From positions 6,260,182-6,324,181 of the forward strand of contig VXAI01000015.1 of assembly GCA_013399305.1 (NCBI GenBank): DNA of 64,000 bases. The letters run 5' to 3'. The first letter of the stretch is position 1. Each line of letters begins with the position of its first letter. The translations under genes and the position numbers were made by a program. Shown in pieces: positions 59,401-64,000 of this stretch. The stretch is from Rostratula benghalensis (taxonomy: Eukaryota > Chordata > Aves > Charadriiformes > Rostratulidae). The notes under the pieces were generated by a model that was not told the origin of the DNA, did no database searches, and saw only the letters and a list, made by a program, of their open reading frames with translations.

Positions 59401-60120
59401 CTTGAAAGCATAAAGAAGAAAAGAAGGCAAAAATAGCTGTGTAGGTGGAATATAGGAGAGTGCCCTCCTGGGAAAGCTCTGCAGACTCTTCTAATAAAAT
59501 AAAGGGTCCCAATTTTGTGTTATAGAGGTCTCTGGAAAGCCTACAACTTGAGCATTTCCTAAATTGTAATCTCAGGGCTTGTTAGTAAAAGTGCATTTTA
59601 GTAGATCAATACTGCCACTCACTGCAGTGCTCTGCTCTTTCCTAAGTGTGTCTCCCCAATTACCACCTTGTCCTAATTCGTGTCAAGTTTATCTCACGGA
59701 GTTTCTTAAGTCACATAGGGGAAAAAAATCCCCAAATACCTGAAACAGGGTTTTTTAAAAAAAACAACAAAACCAACCAAACAAAACACCCAACGAAAAC
59801 CAAACCGACAACGTACAAATCCACACGGAGACACAAAAATAATACAAAAAGTTTGTAGGTCTGGCTCTGGTGTTTGGGTGCTAACAGAATGCTAGGAATG
59901 AGTCAAAAAAGGAGACCTAGTAGGAAAAAATAGCAGTTCCTTAATTTTTGAGGGATCACTGTATTTTCTTGTATGTTATTATAATCCTTTTTTTTTTTTC
60001 TTTAACTGTTTCTTTTAGGAAGCCCTGGAAGATCGCTTGGAAAGGATTAATAGAGATTTGGGGTCGATACGCATGACTCTGAAAAGATTTCATGTTTTAC
60101 GTACCTCTGCAAATCTTTGA
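29387..60120 (+). CDS. MPHOSPH9: M-phase phosphoprotein 9, 23 coding exons
   Basis: Coding exons: 29387-29493, 34201-34351, 35691-35780, 38824-39344, 41164-41287, 43548-43644, 44949-45055, 45478-45603, 46389-46825, 47629-47787, 48885-48972, 49768-49983, 50796-50843, 51211-51275, 52970-53071, 54005-54142, 54856-55031, 55790-55954, 56280-56400, 57154-57257, 58081-58292, 58794-58862, 60019-60120. They total 3525 bases (1174 residues plus TGA) with every phase consistent; the human protein is of similar size (about 1180). A short N-terminal coiled coil (about 90-120) precedes a long Ser-rich, disordered region. A main coiled coil (about 590-815), a basic disordered part and a conserved C-terminal coiled coil (about 1100-1165, ending [10 protein letters not shown]) follow. 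In mammals MPP9 caps the distal mother centriole, recruiting CP110-CEP97, and its removal after TTBK2 phosphorylation permits ciliogenesis. The start has G at -3 and +4. All introns are GT-AG except a GC-AG intron after 58292. Confidence 0.94.
29828..31420 (-). pseudogene. Retroviral env remnant: cleavage site and transmembrane subunit, split by CR1
   Basis: The minus-strand fragment 31417-31133 contains a basic RRTKR furin-type site, followed by a Gly/Leu-rich fusion-peptide-like start and helical sequence. A CR1 interrupts it at 31132-30671. Beyond the CR1, 30670-30285 carries a Trp-Trp-containing segment in a frame with stops, and 30274-29828 is open for 148 codons with many Cys and N-glycosylation motifs ([12 protein letters not shown]). 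No intact ectodomain or membrane anchor can be read. Confidence 0.78.
30671..31132 (+). mobile_element. CR1 LINE 3' fragment (about 460 bp) inserted in ERV env
   Basis: Plus-orientation CR1, 5'-truncated. It starts tgaggtgctggagtgggtcc, passes through ggctggggggagacctcctt, the ccaagctgcaggcaatagga segment and tgggctgcccagggatgtgg. It ends with ggttggactagataatctta and aaggtcccttccaacctaga. It is well preserved relative to the other CR1 pieces here, and it lies opposite in orientation to the ERV it interrupts. Confidence 0.95.
31440..32490 (-). pseudogene. Retroviral env remnant: leader and surface subunit
   Basis: A hydrophobic leader-like stretch near 32510-32460 is followed by scattered open fragments (32478-32275, 31966-31766, 31818-31621) with env-like Asn-X-Ser/Thr and Cys content. 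The fragments lie in different frames, so the gene is broken. Assignment rests mainly on position between integrase and the transmembrane segment. Confidence 0.6.
33000..33570 (-). pseudogene. Retroviral pol remnant: integrase C-terminal half
   Basis: On the minus strand, an integrase core-like LSGWIEAF segment near 33500 is followed, after frameshifts and stops, by [20 protein letters not shown] with PAEILFGRH near 33300-33180. That segment is the hallmark stretch after the catalytic core of gamma-type retroviral integrases. A [12 protein letters not shown] segment near 33000 matches the C-terminal DNA-binding part. At least four in-frame stops are visible. Upstream pol is not recognisable. 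Confidence 0.82.
34201..34351 (+). CDS. MPHOSPH9: MPHOSPH9 coding exon 2
   Basis: Residues 36-86, Ser/Gly/Thr-rich, then a helical [12 protein letters not shown] segment ending IVKKCE. Acceptor cactag, donor gtattt (a weak donor). Confidence 0.9.
35691..35780 (+). CDS. MPHOSPH9: MPHOSPH9 coding exon 3 (N-terminal coiled coil)
   Basis: Residues 87-116, [20 protein letters not shown] and a Gln-rich continuation, highly typical of MPP9. Donor gtaagt. An assembly gap lies 79 bases downstream. Confidence 0.93.
35859..35878. other. Assembly gap (20 N) after a poly-C tract
   Basis: Twenty N follow a C run in MPHOSPH9 intron 4. The true gap length is unknown. The coding exon at 35691-35780 is not affected. 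Confidence 0.98.
37402..37423 (+). other. Poly-C tract with 3 N
   Basis: A C run is interrupted by NNN at 37407-37409. It is probably a sequencing or assembly failure in a homopolymer within MPHOSPH9 intron 4. Confidence 0.9.
38824..39344 (+). CDS. MPHOSPH9: MPHOSPH9 coding exon 4 (large exon)
   Basis: Residues 117 to 290. It begins [17 protein letters not shown] and continues as a long Ser/Asn/Glu-rich disordered region. Acceptor cctgtag, donor gtaggt, ends in phase 2. Confidence 0.92.
39345..43547 (+). other. MPHOSPH9: MPHOSPH9 introns flanking coding exon 5
   Basis: Apart from exon 41164-41287, this is AT-rich intronic sequence with small homopolymer runs and a TG-rich patch near 41137-41150. 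Short open frames are not supported as genes. Confidence 0.65.
41164..41287 (+). CDS. MPHOSPH9: MPHOSPH9 coding exon 5
   Basis: Residues 290-331, with the [18 protein letters not shown] motif characteristic of the family. Acceptor accttctag, donor gtaagc. Confidence 0.92.
43548..43644 (+). CDS. MPHOSPH9: MPHOSPH9 coding exon 6
   Basis: Residues 332 to 364 ([20 protein letters not shown]). Acceptor attttag, donor gtatag, ends in phase 1. Confidence 0.9.
44103..44308 (+). repeat. G/T-rich low-complexity tract ending in (GT)n
   Basis: About 200 bases almost free of C and A on the plus (non-template) strand, with repeated GGGG, GTTTTGG and TGGTGG words, closing in a GT repeat near 44293-44307. 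Overlapping open frames on both strands are artefacts of the composition. It lies in the MPHOSPH9 intron between coding exons 6 and 7. Confidence 0.9.
44949..45055 (+). CDS. MPHOSPH9: MPHOSPH9 coding exon 7
   Basis: Residues 364-399, containing [19 protein letters not shown], one of the best conserved blocks of the protein. Acceptor cttaccag, donor gtaaac. Confidence 0.93.
45478..45603 (+). CDS. MPHOSPH9: MPHOSPH9 coding exon 8
   Basis: Residues 400-441, starting [16 protein letters not shown]. Acceptor cctgttgaag (weak pyrimidine tract nearby), donor gtaaca. Confidence 0.88.
46389..46825 (+). CDS. MPHOSPH9: MPHOSPH9 coding exon 9
   Basis: Residues 442 to 587, a Ser/Thr/Pro-rich, acidic region with several SP and TP dipeptides that could be mitotic phosphorylation sites. 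Acceptor ttttctag, donor gtaagt, ends in phase 2. Confidence 0.92.
47629..47787 (+). CDS. MPHOSPH9: MPHOSPH9 coding exon 10 (start of main coiled coil)
   Basis: Residues 587 to 640, beginning [20 protein letters not shown] with heptad-like Leu/Ile spacing. Acceptor gaaaatag, donor gtactg. Confidence 0.93.
48885..48972 (+). CDS. MPHOSPH9: MPHOSPH9 coding exon 11
   Basis: Residues 640-669 ([20 protein letters not shown] then NNMLEKQV), coiled coil. Acceptor ctaaatag, donor gtaagt. Confidence 0.93.
49768..49983 (+). CDS. MPHOSPH9: MPHOSPH9 coding exon 12
   Basis: Residues 670-741, strongly charged coiled coil beginning [20 protein letters not shown]. Acceptor tctacag, donor gtaagt, phase 0 on both sides. 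Confidence 0.94.
50796..50843 (+). CDS. MPHOSPH9: MPHOSPH9 coding exon 13 (48-base exon)
   Basis: Residues 742-757 ([16 protein letters not shown]). A small symmetric exon, phase 0 on both sides, that could be skipped without a frameshift. Acceptor ctttag, donor gtaagt. Confidence 0.9.
51211..51275 (+). CDS. MPHOSPH9: MPHOSPH9 coding exon 14
   Basis: Residues 758 to 779 ([20 protein letters not shown]). Acceptor tttgtag, donor gtaaat. Confidence 0.9.
51276..52969 (+). other. MPHOSPH9: MPHOSPH9 intron between coding exons 14 and 15
   Basis: Intronic sequence with moderate G+C around 51450-51750. No element recognised. Confidence 0.65.
52970..53071 (+). CDS. MPHOSPH9: MPHOSPH9 coding exon 15
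   Basis: Residues 779 to 813, the end of the main coiled coil ([20 protein letters not shown]). Acceptor cacattag, donor gtaagt. Confidence 0.92.
54005..54142 (+). CDS. MPHOSPH9: MPHOSPH9 coding exon 16
   Basis: Residues 813 to 859, with [20 protein letters not shown], a distinctive conserved block after the coiled coil. Acceptor ttcccacag, donor gtgagc. Confidence 0.92.
54856..55031 (+). CDS. MPHOSPH9: MPHOSPH9 coding exon 17
   Basis: Residues 859 to 918, charged, with [20 protein letters not shown] (the GTQT motif is reminiscent of dynein light chain LC8-binding peptides; inference only). Donor is A|gtaact. The frame stays open into the intron to a stop at 55133-55135. Confidence 0.88.
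55790..55954 (+). CDS. MPHOSPH9: MPHOSPH9 coding exon 18
   Basis: Residues 918 to 973, basic and Ser-rich ([20 protein letters not shown] onward). Acceptor ataattag, donor gtaagt. Confidence 0.92.
56280..56400 (+). CDS. MPHOSPH9: MPHOSPH9 coding exon 19
   Basis: Residues 973 to 1013 ([20 protein letters not shown] onward), including adjacent SPK sites. Acceptor tttttgcag, donor gtacga. Confidence 0.92.
57154..57257 (+). CDS. MPHOSPH9: MPHOSPH9 coding exon 20
   Basis: Residues 1013 to 1048 ([20 protein letters not shown], then [11 protein letters not shown]). Acceptor tctgtag, donor gtaata. Confidence 0.92.
57374..57425 (-). mobile_element. CR1 LINE 3' tail fragment, minus orientation
   Basis: The phrase aatcacagaatgatatgggg, followed by ttgggagggacctctggaga, is the reverse complement of a CR1 3' end. 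Only about 50 bases are recognisable, in the intron after coding exon 20. Confidence 0.85.
58081..58292 (+). CDS. MPHOSPH9: MPHOSPH9 coding exon 21 (GC donor)
   Basis: Residues 1048-1118, ending [18 protein letters not shown]. The base pair after the last CAG is gc, giving CAG|gcaaag. The frame and the next exon ([10 protein letters not shown]) require this boundary, so the intron is GC-AG. Acceptor ttgttgatag. Confidence 0.9.
58794..58862 (+). CDS. MPHOSPH9: MPHOSPH9 coding exon 22
   Basis: Residues 1119-1141 ([20 protein letters not shown] then LNQ). Acceptor tttattag, donor gtgaaa; phase 0. Confidence 0.93.
59755..59850 (+). repeat. A/C-rich low-complexity tract
   Basis: Nearly pure A and C on the plus strand (AAACAACAAAACCAACC-type words). 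Complement-like in composition to the G/T tract at 44.1-44.3 kb. In the last MPHOSPH9 intron. Confidence 0.8.
60019..60120 (+). CDS. MPHOSPH9: MPHOSPH9 coding exon 23 and stop
   Basis: Residues 1142-1174 ([20 protein letters not shown] onward, ending HVLRTSANL) and TGA at 60118-60120. Acceptor tcttttag after a T-rich tract. The C-terminal coiled coil is the most conserved end of the protein. Confidence 0.95.
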   Translation, partial: EALEDRLERINRDLGSIRMTLKRFHVLRTSANL

Positions 60121-61075
60121 CAACTCTCTCTTGAATGCAAATGTGCTTTCTTTTGTAAATTTTTTTTCGTTTGCACTAATATGTAATGATGCACTCAGTA
60201 AATGCAAATTGTTTTGTATTTTTATAAACCCTCAATAGTAGTTTTACAACCATGTTACCCTTTGCAAACAGCAATATTTTGTACTTCAAACAGCCACCTA
60301 TATTTTAAACATATTTTTGTTACACTTGAGAAATGAATGTTTATCCTGTATTGTAATATTTTTAGAAATATTTTTAAATAGTAATACTCAATTTATAATG
60401 AGAATAAGAATCTAAAAGGCAGCTTGTTTTCAGAAAATGATGGTGTTATCCTTTTGCACTTCGTTTTCCTCACCATTTTATAAATATTTATGGTATGATG
60501 TAAATATTAGCCAGTAGGAAATTTTGAACTTTAATACAAAAAGCAACGTGAATTACCTGTGTTAACGATAACAACTGTTATGCGATAAATCCTTTTAATT
60601 TAAACCTTTAGAATGTGTATATTTTTCATTGTGATGAAACTGTGAGCAATACTTCCATTACGGCCGGCTGTGAACTGGGATGTGTTTTGCTGGCTGTGTG
60701 AGGAGAATATTGCCCTGAATTATTTGCTCTTTCCCAACAGTCGCCGGCAGTAGTGTTCAGGTACCGCCAGCACCAGGATTCAGGAGACTGACAGCAGCCA
60801 CCCTGTCTCCCAGTGAGCAGCTCCACTCCAGCCCACGCTCCAGGACTGTAACTACTTAACCTGAGTTACTGTTTTATTCTGCCAGACTGGGGTTTGTGCC
60901 AGTGTTCTGGTCCCAAACATTTCCAAACCAAATCCAAGCTGTATTTGTGAACATACATGCATTTTTCTTGGTGAAAAATACCTGTTTGCTAGTTGGCATC
61001 TTGCTGAATTACTGTCCAACGTTGATATTTTAGTTTGTATTTTAATATTAAATAAATGTTTAATTAGATTCTTTC
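60121..61075 (+). other. MPHOSPH9: MPHOSPH9 3' untranslated region (inferred end)
   Basis: AT-rich sequence following the stop with ATTTA-type motifs. The end is placed just past the AATAAA at 61051; the true cleavage site is unverified. Confidence 0.65.
61051..61056 (+). terminator. MPHOSPH9: Poly(A) signal AATAAA of MPHOSPH9
   Basis: Canonical hexamer 930 bases after the stop, followed within 30 bases by T-rich sequence. Confidence 0.65.
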
Positions 61076-63000
61076 CTCCCGCCCAAGAACAATAATAGGT
61101 TCTGGGATATTACATCAGCCATAATATAGGTTTTAATCATATTGTGCTTTTCAGATTCTGTCCTTGTTCAAGATGTTTGGCCACCAATGATGTGATTATG
61201 AGGCCAGAATAGCTGTCATAAAGGAAGCTTGTGAAGATCTGATTCTAAAATTAGAGGGCTGTGTTTTAAGATACTTGATGAAGAACTGTCCTACCCATGC
61301 ACAGTCTTTTAAAAAAATGCACAAAATGGCACTTCTGCCCTGTGGGTTCTCTCTGTACGAGATCAGAGTGAGGGAGAAGTCAAGGATGTTAGTTACTTGG
61401 TTTCCCCTTTACTCTAAAATGTAGAAATTCAGCCTGTATGCTTGGAGGTAATTTGCTCAAATATCAAATGTACTTCCAGGTGCATAGATAGGTGTACAAT
61501 TTTAATGGTATTCCCTATTCTTACTTGTAATTTTTACTCAGAAGGGGTTGAGGGAGGAAAAAAGAACCTTGACGTCCTTGAGCAGCTTCTACCATTTAGC
61601 TGCAGAATTTTTCCTATTATTTTAAGTTTATATCAGATAAAATTTGTAAGTGTCTTCCAGAAGCATTATTCGGCCAGCAGGGTATTTCCGAGGACAGTTT
61701 CACATGGGTCCACTAATAGCCTTGTTTTCTCTCATCAGCTCTAGAGCAAAACCATACAGAATTTTCCTGACAGGCATTAAAAGGGAATAGGTAAATCAGT
61801 TCAGCTATTTCACTGCCTTTCCTCATAACCTCTCCTTATCTCCACTCCATTCTTGCCACTGCTATTCATATTCATGTACTCTCTTTTATTACAGCCAGAA
61901 AACTGAATCGTGAGTCAGAACTTACTTTTTAATCAAAAGTCCTCCTCCATCTGTTGGAGCTCTTTAGGCTATTTCTGTTCTGTTCTAACACTGAAGGGGG
62001 TTGTGTGTGTGTGTGTGTGAGAGTTGCTCTTAGTAAACTTCTAGGACAACCTTTTCAAATAACTGTCTGGCTTTGGGTGACCTGTCCAGTAGGGTGCCTT
62101 CAGCCTGATTCTTCAGAGGGGCAGAGGCTCTGCAGTTCCAGATTATATCAGTGGGAGGCCTGAATGCTCAGTGCTTCTGAAAATCAGCCCCGAAGCATCA
62201 AAAAGTGGGGCACACAAGGTGCATGTTTACTGTGGAAAACGTGACCTCACTTGCTCTGTGCTTTGCTGTCTCTTTTTTTATTAATCCCTTGTAAAATCCT
62301 TTCCCCTTAACACGAGCAAATGAGTTTGTTCCTTATTTGGGGACAAATAAGGAGTTCCAGAAGCTTATGCTTCCTCTCAGGAGGACTTTAATTGTCTTCC
62401 TCTTGTGTTCTTCCACCCAACACCTCTCAGCTATGTAGGCACTCACCGCCTTTCCAGATCTACTAGGTTGTGCTCAGAGCCCCAGGCTTTGTTCTGTCTC
62501 AGGCTGCCCTTGTGTGACACTCCCATGCATAGTTTTCTCTATGATAATAAACACCCCAGCTCTTTCGACTCAGATTTAACCTTTGGAAAATAAAATTTCT
62601 ATTTGTCCACATCTCTAAAAAGCGAATGAAGAAAATACTAATTAAAAAAAAAAAAAAAAAAAAGGTGTGTCTGTACCATCAATAGTTTTATAATAAATAG
62701 TATAGGTATAATCTGCCTTCTATGAGGAAAACTAGCAGACTAGAAGTTCTGTGATAATGCAGGTGGTGTTTACAAAGCAAAGAGGCTTTTGGGGGGTAGC
62801 CCCCGGGAGCAGGGGTGACCTTCAGACAGGACTGGAGGAAGATGAGGGGAAGCAAGACAGCCTTAAAAAACGAAAATGCAGCAAACCGACCGGCGTTTCA
62901 AACAATACAGCACGTTTTGTTGCCTTTTTTTTTTTACTTTACTTTCCCCCCCCCCCCCCCCCGAGGTTTATGAACAAATTGAGGGCTAAACCTTAAGTGA
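61076..63000. other. Intergenic spacer between MPHOSPH9 and the 63-kb CpG island
   Basis: No exon recognised. It holds a (GT)n repeat at 62002-62018, an A run of 20 at 62644-62663 and a C run of 17 at 62946-62962. Confidence 0.65.
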
Positions 63001-63019
63001 TTTTTTTTCCCCCAGGGTT

Positions 63020-64000
63020 TTGCAGAGGGTGAAGTTCTAGGAGTTACCGGCACTGCCCCAGCCTGCAAACCGCCGGGGGCAGGATTAAACGGGAGGTTGG
63101 GCTGGGGCTTCACCCACACCGTTGAAGGCCGGCTCGGTGCACCGTTACCCGTCCTTCCCGTGGCACCAGGTGCCGGTACCGGCCGGGGAAGGGAACCCGG
63201 CGCAGGGCTGGGAGCCGGTAAGTGTCCCCCGCGGCCGGCTGGGGCTGCCGGACGTGCTGGACGGTACCCGAGGCTTCGCCCCCCGACCCGGCGGGTGGCG
63301 GTGCCCGCTGGCGCTCCCCGCCGCGGCCGGCAGGCGGTGCCCTCGTCCCGCCCGCCCTGCGGGAGCGCCGGCCGCCGCGGGGAAGGAAGTGGTGGCTTCC
63401 CGCGGCGGTGGTCACTGCTCGGGCGGGGGGAATAAAGCTGTCCGGCCGCCGCGGCAGGGCACGGGCAGCACCGGGGCTCCTTCGCCCTTCCCCGCTCTCC
63501 CCGCCTCCGCAGCGCCGAGCTGCGGCAGCGGCCCGCCCGCCTCGCCTCCCCCCGCCTCCGCCGTCCCCGCGCCGCGGCAGAGCCGGCGGGCGAGGAGCTG
63601 CCTGCGCCCGGCCCACCCTCGCCGGGGATTATGCCAGTGGAGCACGGGCATGTCGGCAGGCAGCGACTCGTAGGCAGCGGCAGACGCCGAGCCGCCGCGG
63701 CGGCATCATCATCACCATCATCCTCCTCAGCAGCAGCAGGAGCCGCAGCCGCTGCGCCGGGAGCAGCCGGTGCGTGGTGGGGGGACGCGCGGGGGGCGGC
63801 GGGGCGGGCCCCGGCACCTGGCGGTCCCCCCTGGCCCGGCCGTGCCTCGGCGGAGGCGGGAACAGCCGCGGGCCCGAAGGGAGGGCGACGGGAGGGGAGG
63901 GAAGGGAAGGCCGGGCCCGTGGGGCGGCTTCAGCCTCCCCTGAGGGGCCGGGGCAGCTTGGCGGGCCCCTCCCCGGGGCCTCGGCAGAGGAGGAGGAACA
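63020..64000 (+). promoter_or_regulatory. PITPNM2: CpG island, probable promoter and 5' leader of PITPNM2
   Basis: From about 63020 to the window edge the sequence becomes extremely G+C- and CpG-rich. Donor-like sites occur at GAGCCG|gtaagt (63217/63218) and GCAGCCG|gtgcgt (63769/63770) on the plus strand. The second is preceded by a CAT/CAG trinucleotide-rich leader (63703-63740) and a seven-codon upstream ORF (ATG 63650). Human synteny places PITPNM2 next after MPHOSPH9 in the same direction. No PITPNM2 coding sequence is visible, so the gene name is inferred from gene order. Confidence 0.6.

Noticed and set aside
63110..63673. Long ORFs of 168 and 183 codons on both strands near the right edge
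   Set aside because: Extreme G+C suppresses stop codons. Pro/Ala/Gly/Arg-rich translations without domains are typical of CpG islands.
1..64000. tRNA, rRNA, CRISPR arrays, operons or other bacterial-type systems
   Set aside because: None seen on scanning. The window is a vertebrate gene region, and regularly spaced direct repeats with unique spacers are absent.

Overview
This is a vertebrate nuclear genomic window, most likely from a bird. The evidence is intron-split genes, CpG-island promoters, several CR1 LINE 3' ends with the avian/reptilian signature tail, and an avian-type endogenous retrovirus (ERV) fossil. Gene order and orientation, CDK2AP1(+) - MTRFR/C12orf65(-) - MPHOSPH9(+), is that of the human 12q24.31 block read in reverse. 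By that synteny the left flank should face SBNO1, and the CpG island at the right edge should be the start of PITPNM2. Neither neighbour shows recognisable coding sequence here. CR1s also occur in other reptiles; the compact introns favour a bird.

Layout: 1-6.1 kb is non-coding flank. About 6.15-7.5 kb is the CpG island with the first coding exon of CDK2AP1, whose four coding exons end at 20737 (122 residues). CDK2AP1 and MTRFR converge, with about 1-2 kb between their ends. MTRFR has two coding exons (24068 down to 22863, 162 residues, GGQ motif at 69-71). About 26.2-27.4 kb is a compact bidirectional promoter island shared by MTRFR and MPHOSPH9, with two perfect NRF-1 palindromes and a series of CCAAT boxes. 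MPHOSPH9 occupies 26.9-61.1 kb. I resolved 23 coding exons whose phases join without conflict into 1174 codons plus stop; one intron is of the GC-AG class. Its second intron holds a broken ERV on the minus strand (integrase end and env), with a CR1 inserted inside env. From about 63.0 kb to the end there is a second CpG island with splice-donor-like sites, probably the PITPNM2 promoter and leader.

The three genes are unrelated in pathway: CDK2AP1 is a NuRD/CDK2 regulator, MTRFR a mitochondrial ribosome-rescue factor, and MPHOSPH9 a centriole-cap protein controlling ciliogenesis. Only MTRFR and MPHOSPH9 appear mechanistically linked, through a head-to-head promoter. I found no CRISPR, operon, tRNA or rRNA, and no convincing new multi-gene system. 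The more unusual signals are a possible N-terminal extension of CDK2AP1, the NF-Y/NRF-1 promoter array, the nested ERV/CR1, a GC-AG intron, an intron-retention product with a membrane-like tail, and a strongly strand-asymmetric G/T tract. Exon boundaries were read by eye from splice consensus and frame; UTR ends and transcription start sites are inferred.
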